Shown: in pieces, positions 16,900 through 24,523 of the stretch
How the letters are laid out: each line of letters opens with the position of its first letter
How positions within the stretch are numbered: position 1 is the stretch's first letter
Source of the DNA: CAWDLX01 sp046728155
GTDB lineage: Bacteria > Actinomycetota > Actinomycetes > Mycobacteriales > Micromonosporaceae
Assembly (NCBI GenBank): GCA_046728155.1
Contig: JBKPDY010000134.1
Coordinates: 1-24,523 of the forward strand
DNA: 24,523 nt
Direction: 5' to 3'
The notes under the pieces: model-generated
Seen by the model: the letters and a program-made list of their open reading frames with translations, nothing else
Told to the model about the DNA's origin: nothing
The model's database searches: none
Program-made: the position numbers and the translations under genes

Positions 16900-17019
16900 G
16901 TGTCAGTCGAGCTCCAGTACGCCTGGATTGGGCCGGCGGGCTACGACCCAACCGTTGACGAGATTCAGCACCGGGGCTGGCTTGCCCTAGAGATTCGAGG
17001 CTTCTACGGTGACACTTGA
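16900..17019 (+). CDS. Very short frame, possible gene fragment
   Basis: A 39-residue frame from GTG 16900 containing YAWIGPAGYDPTVDEIQHRG and LALEIRGFYGDT. Its balanced, aromatic-rich composition differs from neighbouring shadow frames and suggests the tail of a real protein. It stops 26 bases before the IstB fragment begins. I recognise no family, and there is no ribosome site. Confidence 0.25.
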   Translation: MSVELQYAWIGPAGYDPTVDEIQHRGWLALEIRGFYGDT

Positions 17020-17044
17020 AGCCGCCTCTGTCCCAGAGGGGTGA

Positions 17045-17257
17045 CGCCAACGCCACTTCAAAGGCTCCATCGCGTTGACCACCAACCTCGGTATCGCCTC
17101 CTGGGGGAAGATCTTCGACGACCCGATGGTCGCGGCCGCGATGCTCGACTGGCTCCTGCACCGATCGGTGGTCTTCAACATCACCGGCGCGTCCTACCGG
17201 ATTCGCACTCACCGTGCCCGCGCCGACAACCTCCGCGGCGGAAAGGCCAACCCGTGA
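17045..17257 (+). pseudogene. IstB-like ATPase (IS21 family), C-terminal fragment
   Basis: The frame is open from 17045 and reads HFKGSIALTTNLGIASWGKI, then FDDPMVAAAMLDWLLHRSVVF and NITGASYRIRTHRARADNLR, ending KANP with TGA at 17255-17257. This is the sensor I and C-terminal part of the AAA+ helper of IS21-type transposition. The Walker A and B motifs and all upstream sequence are missing. Its stop overlaps the GTG of the zinc-ribbon gene (GTGA), an operon arrangement kept from the intact element. Confidence 0.8.
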
Positions 17258-17617
17258 CCCAGCCGACGACCACGTCGCGGGACGACCCCGCAACGATGAC
17301 CTGCCCGGTCTGGCAGGCCTACTTCACCCCCACCGGCCGCCAGCAGTACTGCGGCCCCCCTGCCGCAAGACCGCATTCGGCGGACGCCACCAAAACCCGC
17401 CACTACCGTCGTGGTCCCCGCCGCCCGACCCCGGCGACCGATCACCGTCTACGAATGCCCCAGCTGCGGTGAACAGCTCCTCGGCGAGCAACGCTGCCAC
17501 CAATGCGGCGCCTTCACCCGCTGCGTCGGCCTCGGCGGTGCATGCCCCCGCTGCGACGAACCCGTCGCCCTTACCGACCTGCTCGACCAAGAGGTGACCA
17601 TCATGCCCAACCGGTAG
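17254..17617 (+). pseudogene. Small zinc-ribbon protein of an IS21-type locus, two frameshifts
   Basis: It starts at GTG 17254, overlapping the istB stop. The first frame gives MTCPVWQAYFTPTGRQQYCG (the second Cys of CPxC is a Trp). A six-C run near 17355-17360 is one base short, so CRKTAFGGRHQNPP is read in a second frame. A further shift near 17405 leads to PITVYECPSCGEQLLGEQRC, HQCGAF and ACPRCDEPVALTDLLDQEV, ending at the TAG at 17617. The pattern of CxxC pairs indicates two or three zinc ribbons. I remember such proteins next to istA/istB in actinomycetes; the function is unknown. The homopolymer lesion could be a sequencing error, but the second shift argues for decay. Confidence 0.65.
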
Positions 17618-17760
17618 TGTCCACATCGAACACCGAACCCCACCCACCTAGGGAATTTCGGTGATCGAGACTACGGAAGTTCCGTGATCGGCGGCAAGGT
17701 AGCGGATCGCTGCGCCGCCCAACCCCGCGCAACGCAAGAAGCAGCCGCCGAGGATGGACC

Positions 17761-18117
17761 CTATCCGGCGTAGAACAGCTCGATCAAATTGCCCGAGGGG
17801 TCCTCGATGAGAGCCTGGCCGCTCACCGGGCCCGGCGATTGGCGCGTTGCGGACGATGACACCGGACTCGCGCATCCGATCCATTGCTGCGTCCAGGTCG
17901 TCAACGTCGATGACCAGCCGATTCCAGCCGCCCGGCGCGGGCTGCCGGCCATCATACGTCGGTCGCGCTGCCGACGATGTCGGGCCGGCCAGCCACAGCC
18001 GTAGGCCCTCATGCGCGACGATCGCCATCGCTGGCCCGTAGCTCGCAGCTCGACAAAGGCCAGTTGCTCTGCGTAGAAATTCACGGCTGCCGCGACATCG
18101 TCAACGAAATACCTCAC
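17761..18117 (-). pseudogene. VOC (glyoxalase/dioxygenase) superfamily protein, two frameshifts
   Basis: GTG 18117, with AAGGAG 9 bases upstream, begins VRYFVDDVAAAVNFYAEQLAF. Near 18040 the coding frame changes to AMAIVAHEGLRLWLAGPTSS, GGWNRLVIDVDDLDAAMDRM and RESGVIVRNAPIAGPG. Near 17828 it returns to QALIEDPSGNLIELFYAG and stops at 17761. Together these give the usual 118-residue VOC fold with the metal-ligand positions at the domain ends (the final Glu of LIELF). Two separate shifts suggest a true pseudogene. The substrate cannot be inferred. Confidence 0.78.
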
Positions 18118-18434
18118 CGCGACCAACTCCTTGCTCCCATCAACGAAGGCGTGCGCTCGGCGCTCCCCGACTCGGGCCGACCCAAAGTTGCCCGAACCAG
18201 AATCGACACCACCGAACTCCGACGGGGACCAATCTAGCGGCACGTCTTGGATTGCCGGCACCGGCGACCGGCGCAGGACGCGGCGGTCTCGACGCGGAAA
18301 GAGGCGGTCCTCTGGGCGTCGCCGTGAGTCCCGAGGTATCTGGACCCGTGGTGAACCGGTAGTCCGCCAAGGACGAACGGGTCGGCGAGGCGGCCGCGGA
18401 GGTTGTTGCCGGCTGGTGGCGCTAGCGTGGGGCC
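18118..18434. other. Intergenic region between VOC pseudogene and acyltransferase
   Basis: A divergent intergenic region of about 320 bp. I see no further gene. It should hold the promoter of the downstream acyltransferase; no clear -35/-10 pair is visible. Confidence 0.4.
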
Positions 18435-19166
18435 ATGTCGGAGTTGGTGTATCCGCCGGTGATCGCGGCGGCGAAGGCGATGTTCCGGGTCCTGGGACTA
18501 AAGATCAAAGTCGTCGGGTCGGAAAACATCCCGATCTCTGGCGGGGCGGTGATTGCCTGCAACCACATCAGCTACCTCGACTTCATCTTCTGCGGATTCG
18601 GCGCGCAGCCTTCAGGTCGTCTCGTGCGGTTCATGGCCAAGAAGTCAGTCTTTGAGCATCGCCTCTCCGGTCCGCTCATGCGCGGGATGCACCACATCCC
18701 CGTGGACCGCGACGCGGGGCTGGCGTCGTACCGGCGCGCCCTGGCCGTTCTAACGAACGGTGAGGTGGTCGGCGTTTTCCCGGAGGCCACCATCAGCCGC
18801 TCTTTCACCATCAAGAGCATGAAGAGCGGCGCGGCCCGGATGGCCGGGGCCGCAGGCGTGCCCGTCGTGCCGATGGCGCTGTGGGGCTCGCAGCGCCTGT
18901 GGACGAAGGGGCGACCGCGCACGCTCATCCGACGACACGTGCCGATCTCCATCATTGTCGGCGAGCCGCTCATCCCGAGTGGCCGACGTGATGGAGATGC
19001 CGTTACCGCGGAGCTACGGGAAAGGATGTCCACGCTGCTCGACACGGCGCAACGTGGTTATCCCGACCGGCCCCACGGACCGGACGACGACTGGTGGCAA
19101 CCGGCGCACCTGGGTGGCACCGCACCGACGCCTGAGGAAGCGGAAGCCCTCGACGCCACATCTTAG
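18435..19166 (+). CDS. plsC: 1-acyl-sn-glycerol-3-phosphate acyltransferase-like protein
   Basis: A 243-residue member of the PlsC/LPLAT family, which transfers an acyl chain to lysophosphatidic acid at the membrane face in phospholipid synthesis. Visible motifs: NHISYLD (H44 and D49 of HX4D), GxxFxxR region RGMHHIPVDR (84-92), GVFPEATISRS (114-123, the FPEGTxS box with Ala for Gly) and GVPVVPMALWG (141-151). There is a possible membrane-associated helix near the N-terminus. ATG 18435 follows GTGGGG. It is intact. The next gene is a convergent desaturase, so fatty-acid and lipid genes are grouped here. The exact acceptor is inferred from the family. Confidence 0.92.
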   Translation: MSELVYPPVIAAAKAMFRVLGLKIKVVGSENIPISGGAVIACNHISYLDFIFCGFGAQPSGRLVRFMAKKSVFEHRLSGPLMRGMHHIPVDRDAGLASYRRALAVLTNGEVVGVFPEATISRSFTIKSMKSGAARMAGAAGVPVVPMALWGSQRLWTKGRPRTLIRRHVPISIIVGEPLIPSGRRDGDAVTAELRERMSTLLDTAQRGYPDRPHGPDDDWWQPAHLGGTAPTPEEAEALDATS

Positions 19167-19257
19167 GTCGCGGTACCGACCCGAGAGGAATCTGCGCGAA
19201 TCACAGCCAGAAAGCGGAGGAAATCTGCAGGCGACACCGCCCGGACCTCTGGCCGAC

Positions 19258-20208
19258 CTACCCGGCGTGGCGCGCCGCCTTCGCGGCCTCGATTGTGTGG
19301 CGTCGATCGGTGAATCGGGTCGCCATCCGATCGAGCTCGGCGATGTAGGCTGCAAGCCGGTCGCGGGCCTTCTCTCCGTCGCCGGTGAGACCCGGCGCGT
19401 TTAGTGCGTTGACGCTACGCAACACGGGAATGACCACCTCGTCGTGGTGGATGCGGAGGTCGTAGACGCCGGCCATTGCGATCTGCACGGCCTTACGGGC
19501 GAAGCCCTCAATGCCGTGCCCGGGCATCTGGAACGTAGTCGCGACATCACATACCGCAGGCATCGCTTCATTCGGTGCCAGCTCGAAGGCAGCCGCAAGC
19601 AGGTTCCGATAGAAGACCATGTGCAGGTTCTCATCCGCTGCCACTCTGGCCAGCAGCTGTTCACAAACCGGATCACCGCTGATGCGGCCGGTGTTGCGAT
19701 GGGCGACGCGAGTCGCTAGCTCCTGGAACGAGACGTATGCAATGCCGTGCAACGCGGTCTGGTCGGCATAGGCGTTGGTGAACCCGGTCGACATGTGAGT
19801 CATCCGGGCCCGTTCCAGCGCAACCGGGTCGACCGCACGCGTGGTCAGCAGGTAGTCGCGGATGGCGATGCCGTGACGGCCTTCCTCCGCGGTCCACCGA
19901 TGCACCCACGTGCCCCAAGCTCCGTCACGACCGAACAGCGTGGCTATCTCATGGTGATAGCTGGGCAGGTTGTCCTCGGTAAGCAAGTTGACCACGAGCG
20001 ATGTCCGAGCGACGTCGGACAGCCGCGACTGATCAGGTGCCCACTGCTCACCGCCAAGCGGGCCATCGTAATCGGTGCCCTGGCCCCATGGCACGTACTC
20101 GTGCGGGAACCACTCCTTCGCCGTGGCCAGGTGGCGGTTGAGGTTGACCTCGACCACCTGTTCAAGGTCGTAGAGCAGGCTCCGGGCCGACGAGCTACCT
20201 TCCGTCAC
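19258..20208 (-). CDS. desA: Acyl-ACP desaturase (soluble diiron, type 2)
   Basis: A 316-residue soluble acyl-ACP desaturase, which introduces a double bond into ACP-bound fatty acyl chains using a diiron centre, O2 and reduced ferredoxin. All six ligands are present: E78 (TEDNLPSYHHE), E109 and H112 (AEEGRHG), E163 (FQELAT), E193 and H196 (DENLH). GTG 20208 is the start, because a GGAGGGG site precedes it and the longer frame to 20307 is arginine-rich. The 29-bp palindrome at 20231-20259 lies only 23 bp upstream of the start codon, so expression is probably controlled by a TetR-like repressor (inference). Convergent with the acyltransferase. Confidence 0.94.
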   Translation of the reverse strand: MTEGSSSARSLLYDLEQVVEVNLNRHLATAKEWFPHEYVPWGQGTDYDGPLGGEQWAPDQSRLSDVARTSLVVNLLTEDNLPSYHHEIATLFGRDGAWGTWVHRWTAEEGRHGIAIRDYLLTTRAVDPVALERARMTHMSTGFTNAYADQTALHGIAYVSFQELATRVAHRNTGRISGDPVCEQLLARVAADENLHMVFYRNLLAAAFELAPNEAMPAVCDVATTFQMPGHGIEGFARKAVQIAMAGVYDLRIHHDEVVIPVLRSVNALNAPGLTGDGEKARDRLAAYIAELDRMATRFTDRRHTIEAAKAARHAG

Positions 20209-20230
20209 AGCAGTCCCCTCCAACCGCAGC

Positions 20231-20259
20231 TTACGCAACCGTAGGTTACGGTAGCGTAG
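20231..20259 (-). promoter_or_regulatory. 29-bp palindromic operator of the desaturase gene
   Basis: TTACGCAACCGTA (20231-20243) and TACGGTAGCGTAG (20247-20259) form an inverted repeat with 11 of 13 matching pairs around a GGT spacer. Size and form fit a TetR-family dimer-pair operator. It lies immediately upstream of the ribosome site of the desaturase gene, overlapping the probable promoter (TACGCT at 20253-20258 on the minus strand is a possible -10). Confidence 0.6.
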
Positions 20260-20309
20260 GTCAGACCAGTCTACCGCGCGACACCGCCATACTGTCCGCC
20301 ATCGCAACC

Positions 20310-21289
20310 CTGCAACGGTACGCAGAGGATGGCGATGCCGGCGGCCTGGGAGCTGTGGACCCCGTCCGTTCGCACCTACCTAGTCCATAGTGGACAGTCG
20401 AGCCAGTGAAGCGCCGATTCTACCCGCACTGCGGCGGAGGGTGGCTCGCACCGGGGGTCACGGTCAGCCAAAGCGCCGAGCAGCTTGTTGGTGATCCGGG
20501 CGAGCTCGTCTCGAGGAGAGAATACCCGGCCTACGCCGCGGGGCGCTCATCGAGGAGCCGGCGCACCGGCGCTCGACGGCAGGCGACTTCGAGGGGTGCG
20601 TGTCGTATGGCTTGGGTCTGCTGTCGGTTCGCAGTCAAGAGTTCAGTGGACCCGGATCTGACCTGGGCACTGAACGGTCGGGTCCGAGCTCGCCGAGCGG
20701 GAATGGCGCAGTTTTCTCTTCAGGAGCCGGGCGTGGGTTGTCTGTGCGGGTAGCCCCGCAGGTCAAAAGGGGCTTCAGCAGCGCAGCGACAGCTCGAGCG
20801 CTTGCATCAAGCAAAGCGTGGTCCGGTTAATGGTCGGCCACAAGATCACCAGCTAGCCACTCGGGGCGGGTCGGCTCGTTGGGTGAATGATGCCAACTGA
20901 CGGATAGGGACGGATAGGGACGTCGATCGGTCCGTGCCCGGCAGCCTCGCTCGGGGTAGCGGGGTCCGAGCGGCCAGGTACAGCAGACGAACAACCATGA
21001 GCGCGATCCTGCGCGACAGTCACGAAACGCCAGCTCGCGCCCAGTGCGCAGCGTTCTGGCACGGCACAATCCCCTGCTCGCGCGCGGAGCCGCGCTGTTC
21101 GGGCGACCTCCCGCGAATGTTGCGATGGGCCTCAGGGAGTTCGGCGGCAGCGGCCAAGCGGCATGGAAGGCGACGTGTCTGACAAGGCCCCGGCGACCGA
21201 GGTCTGCTACATCGCGTCAGGCTGTCGGCGGGGTGACCGCCATAACGGCGGAGGTCTCGCCAATCATTCCATTGTAGACGTCCGGGCAA
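20310..21289. other. 980-bp gene-poor stretch
   Basis: No protein family is recognised in any frame. Small structures seen: a palindrome GTCCA-TAG-TGGAC (20383-20395), a possible hairpin AGCCCC/GGGGCT (20752-20757 with 20769-20774), and a perfect 10-bp tandem duplication CGGATAGGGA (20901-20920). The frames are arginine- and serine-rich, as in non-coding high-GC DNA. Confidence 0.45.
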
Positions 21290-21649
21290 TCACATCTCTT
21301 CGGTGACCGACTCCGCCAACTCCGCGCCCAGGATCCCCGCCCGCACCATCTTCGATGCAGCCGAGGTGACTCGGGCGGTGCCGATGACCGGAGCGACGGC
21401 CACCATCGTGCCCACGATCTTCGTCAGGTCTATGCCCGCCTCGCTTGCAACGCCGAGGTTGACCAGGTACGAGACGGGCGCAGCGTCGGAGGCGATCAAC
21501 GCCGCCATCCGGACGAGCATGTAGGTCTCGTCGTCGAGTCCGGAGCGCTCCAGTGTGCCAGTCGTCATTTTCGTGAGGGTCTCGAGCACCTTCGGGTCGC
21601 CCTGGGCCAGGCCCTTGAGGCTGTCTTCGGGCGTCTGGGTCTTCGCCAT
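21290..21649 (-). CDS. Carboxymuconolactone decarboxylase (CMD) family protein
   Basis: A 119-residue, all-helical CMD-fold protein: LDDETYMLVRMAALIASDAA, PVSYLVNLGVASEAGID, and VGTMVAVAPVIGTARVTSAA. It lacks cysteines altogether, so it is not an AhpD-type peroxidase with a CxxC site. This cysteine-free branch is frequent in actinomycetes and has no reaction I can name. ATG 21649 has a near-perfect AAGGAGGAG site. A single-gene unit, intact. Confidence 0.88.
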   Translation of the reverse strand: MAKTQTPEDSLKGLAQGDPKVLETLTKMTTGTLERSGLDDETYMLVRMAALIASDAAPVSYLVNLGVASEAGIDLTKIVGTMVAVAPVIGTARVTSAASKMVRAGILGAELAESVTEEM

Positions 21650-21794
21650 GTCTCCTCCTTATCCGTTTCTGCCCACTCATTCTGGCCAGCCCACAACTGA
21701 GCGTCAGCCGAACGCCCGCGGTACGCCCGAATGGCGCGGCCTCAAGGTCGCGACGGCACCGATGTCCCCAGTCCTGCCCGTGGAGCTTTCCTGC

Positions 21795-21956
21795 AGGCTC
21801 GTGCTGGGCTCGATACGTCAACACGCCAGGGAGAAGCAGTTGGCTCGGAAGGCGCTCGAGCAGGCGCACGCCGTCTTCGACGAGCTGGGGGCGAGCCTGA
21901 GGGCGGCACGAGCCGTCGATGAGCTGAGCCGCATCGGTGGCCACAGGTTGGTTCAC
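21795..21956 (+). pseudogene. Fragment of a LuxR/ATPase-type regulator (TPR end)
   Basis: The segment reads RLVLGSIRQHAREKQLARKA, LEQAHAVFDELGASLRAARA and VDELSRIGGHR. This is the last TPR-like repeat that precedes the LuxR helix-turn-helix in large ATP-binding transcriptional regulators. The expected HTH (TERRVAELVA) does not follow, and the upstream ATPase is absent, so only a relic of about 54 codons remains. It sits in a long frame of otherwise unrelated composition. Confidence 0.5.
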
Positions 21957-22844
21957 CCGCTAGGCCGAACACATGATCATCGAAAGGAGCTCGACGCCTA
22001 CCTCTCCGGCTTCCACCTCGACGCACCACCAATGTCTCCCTCAGCCTCGCCCTCGACACCACCCTCACCGTCATCGCCGGCAACCCTTGAGCTGGGCAAA
22101 CCCGTCTTGAGCCACAGCCTCGCCAGCGGTGACCGGCAGGAGCGCATGCCAATGAGAGCCGCGCTCCGGGGCGGGCAGCCGATGAGAGAGCGTCCCGCCG
22201 AGCACCTCGACTGGGCCCCGTCGGGCCTTGCCGTAGCTCTATTGAACAGGTAGCCGATGAGAGGATGCTTGGACATGGACGATCATGCCGGGGCAAGCGC
22301 TTGGCGTGGAGTTTAGTGGGTCACGTGACCGCGGCTGCGTAACGGGCTGGTTGGCCTCCGCTATGAGCCGACCGTCGTCCCGTCGAGGGTCGTACGGCTC
22401 AGGCGTTCGGATCGCGCAGTCCCACGCAGTCGAGGGCCCAGAACACTTCGGCGTAGACCAGAGCGCCGGACATCCAGGGCTCGTGGGACGGAAGAACGAC
22501 GACCTGGAACGCGGCGTCCGGGATACGCACGGAGGGTGCCGTGAATCCTCGAGCGGGCCTCGGCATGTTGGTCTATCTGGCAGTTCGTCTACCTGGGGAA
22601 ACGTGCACTTTAGCGCTGCGAACGACCGTGGTTCCCCAAGGTTGTCCGCCGCGTCTGGGAACGGCTTGGGCACAGGGCGGGCTACAACGAACCTCTTGTC
22701 ATCGCGCGCTTAGCCGGCCCTCGGCTTCGTCCCCACGTTCTTCAGGTTGCACCGCACAATCGGCTACTAAACGTCCGGACATGGGTGCCTGCAACAACGG
22801 GTCGATCGGACGCGGGGTCGACGATTGGGGCTAGCCTCATCGTC
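21957..22844. other. Gene-poor stretch of about 890 bp
   Basis: Frames on both strands overlap without clear families. The best candidate is a 55-residue minus-strand frame at 22399-22566 containing AFQVVVLPSHEPWMSGALVY and AEVFWALDCVGLRDPNA. Its balanced composition suggests the relic of a real gene, perhaps thioesterase-like, but I cannot assign it. Confidence 0.35.
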
Positions 22845-23312
22845 GTGAGCTACGACCTGACGTTCGCGGTCGTGAAGCCCGGACAGTCGCTCGCCGAGGC
22901 GATCGACGCGTTGGGCGGACAGATCCATCAGAGCCGTGAACTGGATCCGGCCGTATGGGGCCGCATTCTCGCCAGCGCCCGCGAGGTTCTCGGGGAGGTG
23001 GAAGAGTTCGCGTCAGCCTTCCACCGCGAGCTGACCCACTTTCCCACCCGGATACAGGTGAGCTATTACGGGGTGGAAGCAGCGATTACCATTCCCTACC
23101 ACTTCACCGGAGCCGCAGCCGACACAGTGCTTGCGTTGGCCTACAGAGTGGGCTTGCTGATCGAGGAGCGCACCGACTTTACCGGGTATGACGGCCAAGC
23201 CGCGCTACCGCTGGCCGAGGCAGCCCGCGAGATCGACCGAGGCCGAGCCGTGTTCGACTTCGTAGCGGCCCGCTTCGCGGAGGAGTTCGGACCCGGCAAC
23301 GCTCCGTCGTAG
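22845..23312 (+). CDS. Conserved hypothetical protein
   Basis: A 155-residue protein from GTG 22845 (VSYDLTFAVVKPGQSLAEAI); an upstream ATG at 22785 would add an unlikely 20-residue arm. It is acidic with regular alpha/beta composition: LGEVEEFASAFHREL, TRIQVSYYGVEAAITIPYHF, VLALAYRVGLLIEERTDFTG and REIDRGRAVFDFVAARFAEE. No cofactor motif, signal peptide or membrane helix. I do not recognise a characterised family. It stands alone, so context gives no hint. Confidence 0.75.
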   Translation: MSYDLTFAVVKPGQSLAEAIDALGGQIHQSRELDPAVWGRILASAREVLGEVEEFASAFHRELTHFPTRIQVSYYGVEAAITIPYHFTGAAADTVLALAYRVGLLIEERTDFTGYDGQAALPLAEAAREIDRGRAVFDFVAARFAEEFGPGNAPS

Positions 23313-23382
23313 GCACTCATATTGCCGCATTGTGTTGACGATGATCTTGCCAACAGCGAAACCGCTGGGCGGGGCGGTCCGG

Positions 23383-23412
23383 GGTGGACCCGAGGGGATT
23401 TGAACCTGTGCC
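23383..23412 (-). pseudogene. 3'-end fragment of a tRNA gene
   Basis: On the minus strand the bases read CACAGGTTCAAATC then CCCTCGGGTCCACC: a T-arm with the invariant TTCAAAT loop, a 7-base acceptor 3' strand CGGGTCC, discriminator A and CC. The matching 5' acceptor (GGACCCG) and the anticodon arm are not found upstream, and the T stem is imperfect (ACAGG against CCCCT). It is probably an attachment-site remnant left by an integrative element. Confidence 0.5.
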
Positions 23413-23511
23413 GCCCGTAAACCCGGTCACGGTGCTTGACGTGCGGCTTTGTGCGAGGTCGGCTTGTTCGGACATGCTTCCGCCGTGATCTTGCCACATG
23501 GATACAGTGCT

Positions 23512-23837
23512 GTGCGTCTGGTCCTTCAGCTCGTCGTGCTCGTTGTACGAGGCGACCGGGCCGACGAGATCGAGATTCTCGTGCTGCGGCATCAGGTCGC
23601 GGTCCTTCGCCGCCAGATTGCGCGCTTGACCTCGAACCCGCCGACCGGGTTGCACTCGCGGCCCGCCGATGGACCTTCCGGGTCACCGACAGCGGTGGTC
23701 GACCGGCGACGGCGAAAAAGATCCGGGATCTGGTGCTGCGGCTGGCGGCGGAGAACCCGACCTGGGGCTACCGGCGCATCCACGGCGAGCTGGTCGGCCT
23801 CGTGAAGGGTGCAAGCACAAGGATCGGGGTGTTCTGA
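23512..23837 (+). pseudogene. Integrase-core (rve) transposase, N-terminal fragment
   Basis: From GTG 23512 it reads VRLVLQLVVLVVRGDRADEI and EILVLRHQVAVLRRQIARL. After a one-base shift near 23630 it continues as LDLEPADRVALAA. A deletion of about 36 residues follows before RRWTF, and then GGRPATAKKIRDLVLRLAAE and NPTWGYRRIHGELVGL. The last residues before the TGA at 23837 are unrelated. The helix-turn-helix half of an integrase-core transposase without its DDE domain. Confidence 0.82.
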
Positions 23838-24045
23838 CGCGCTGATTCCGTCGGTACGCGCTTTCCGTGGGGGTTGTTGCCGGGGCAGGGTGTCCGCAAA
23901 CAGTGCGGCCAGCTGGGCGAGACGCCACGTTCGGTCGGGTCGAAGACAGACGCCCGCTGCGCATCCGGCTCGTCGAAACTCGCCTCGGGCCTCCCCAGGC
24001 GACGCGGACCATGGCGGCGTGCGCCTCGCGAGCCACCGTGCGGGG

Positions 24046-24284
24046 TCAGGCCGCGTGGCGGTATTCGTCGATCAGGCCACCGAGGACGTCGACTCGTTGG
24101 ATGTGCCCGGCCGGGCCGGTGTGGGCGGCGGTGGTGTGCGGCGCCGCGACCCGGCTTGGCACTGGGACGTTGAGGTTGATGCCGCGGTGGGGGCGTGCGG
24201 TGTTGTAATGCGCCAGGTATGCGGTCAGGACTCGCTCAAGATGGCGGCTGCCGATCAGCAGCCAAGCGAGGCATTCGGTTCGGA
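24046..24284 (-). pseudogene. Integrase-core transposase, C-terminal fragment (inverted)
   Basis: The minus strand reads RTECLAWLLIGSRHLERVL, TAYLAHYNTARPHRGINLN, VPVPSRVAAPHTTAAH and RVDVLGGLIDEYRHAA with a stop at 24046. This is the hallmark end of rve transposases (HYNxxRPHRGI). The catalytic core upstream is replaced by an IS6-type fragment at about 24285. The orientation is opposite to the N-terminal fragment at 23512. Confidence 0.82.
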
Positions 24285-24523
24285 GGCGCCGACGCCGCCC
24301 GGTTCTGCCGGCATTCACCGGGCGACAGGTGGTTCGTGGATGAGACATATGTCAAGGTCAACGGGAAGTGGCGCTACGTCTGCCGGGCTGTGGACCAGTA
24401 CGGGCAGGTCATCGACGTGCTGGTCTCGATCCGTCGGGCGCAGTCGGCGTTGAAGGTGACACCGACTGAGGTGGTCACCGACGCCGCTGCGGTCTACCCC
24501 GCCGTGCTCGACGAGCTAATCCC
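24285..24523 (+). pseudogene. IS6-family transposase fragment (runs off window)
   Basis: The frame beginning near 24288 reads ADAARFCRHSPGDRWFVDET, YVKVNGKWRYVCRAVDQYGQ, VIDVLVSIRRAQSALKVTP and TEVVTDAAAVYPAVLDEL. This is the DDE domain of IS6/IS26-type transposases with D in WFVDET and D in VVTDAA. About 10-12 residues expected after SIRR (the RRFFxRAL helix) are missing, so the copy is damaged. The N-terminus is replaced by the integrase fragment. The 3' end lies beyond the window. Confidence 0.8.

Noticed and set aside
16700..17293. A 197-residue minus-strand frame
   Set aside because: Its first half is antisense to the clear IstB fragment and its second half has no recognisable motif.
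20752..20774. AGCCCC/GGGGCT hairpin as a terminator
   Set aside because: A six-base stem with an 11-base loop, no U-run and no gene ending nearby.
22399..22566. A 55-residue minus-strand frame with AEVFWALDCVGL, thought to be a thioesterase fragment
   Set aside because: The similarity is too weak to name; kept only as a note in the gene-poor stretch.
23809..24453. A 214-residue plus-strand frame
   Set aside because: It runs across the inverted integrase fragment and the IS6 fragment in a frame that matches neither.
1..24523. CRISPR arrays, toxin-antitoxin pairs, biosynthetic clusters, phage structural genes
   Set aside because: I looked for regular repeats and signature motifs and found none.

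Overview
The window is high-GC DNA with long open frames, GTG starts and typical actinomycete protein families. The PlsC-like acyltransferase, the acyl-ACP desaturase, the Grx-TrxR fusion and the 28-residue repeat protein suggest a filamentous actinomycete, probably Micromonosporaceae. The family-level placement is inference from remembered protein similarity.

Left part (1-6.9 kb) is intact chromosome. It holds a proline-rich tail-anchored protein (cut by the window edge), a YdjM-like membrane metal-dependent hydrolase, a glutaredoxin-thioredoxin reductase fusion, and a two-gene minus-strand operon encoding a TPR/TM/FN3 protein and a beta-propeller/FN3/SH3-like surface protein.

The region from 7.0 to 17.6 kb is a mobile-element graveyard that starts at tRNA-Leu(GAG). 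A decayed large serine recombinase ends inside the tRNA, so its last codons are the antisense of the tRNA T-arm. It is coupled by an ATGA overlap to a small upstream gene that has iterons in its promoter region. Next come an N-terminally truncated alpha/beta hydrolase, an IS3-type element split by an IS110-type element, a cold-shock gene, small genes, a frameshifted large protein of unknown function, and IS256, IstB and zinc-ribbon remnants. The leading finding is the IS110 left end. It carries a readable bridge-RNA candidate in which four guide segments, in the order and polarity expected from IS621, match the interrupted IS3 target and the element's own two ends.

The right part (17.7-23.3 kb) returns to chromosome-like genes: a broken VOC protein, intact PlsC-like acyltransferase and acyl-ACP desaturase genes (lipid metabolism, the latter with a 29-bp operator-like palindrome), a CMD-family protein and a conserved hypothetical protein. 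They are separated by gene-poor stretches. The right edge (23.4-24.5 kb) holds a tRNA 3'-end fragment followed by three more transposase fragments in both orientations, the last running off the window.
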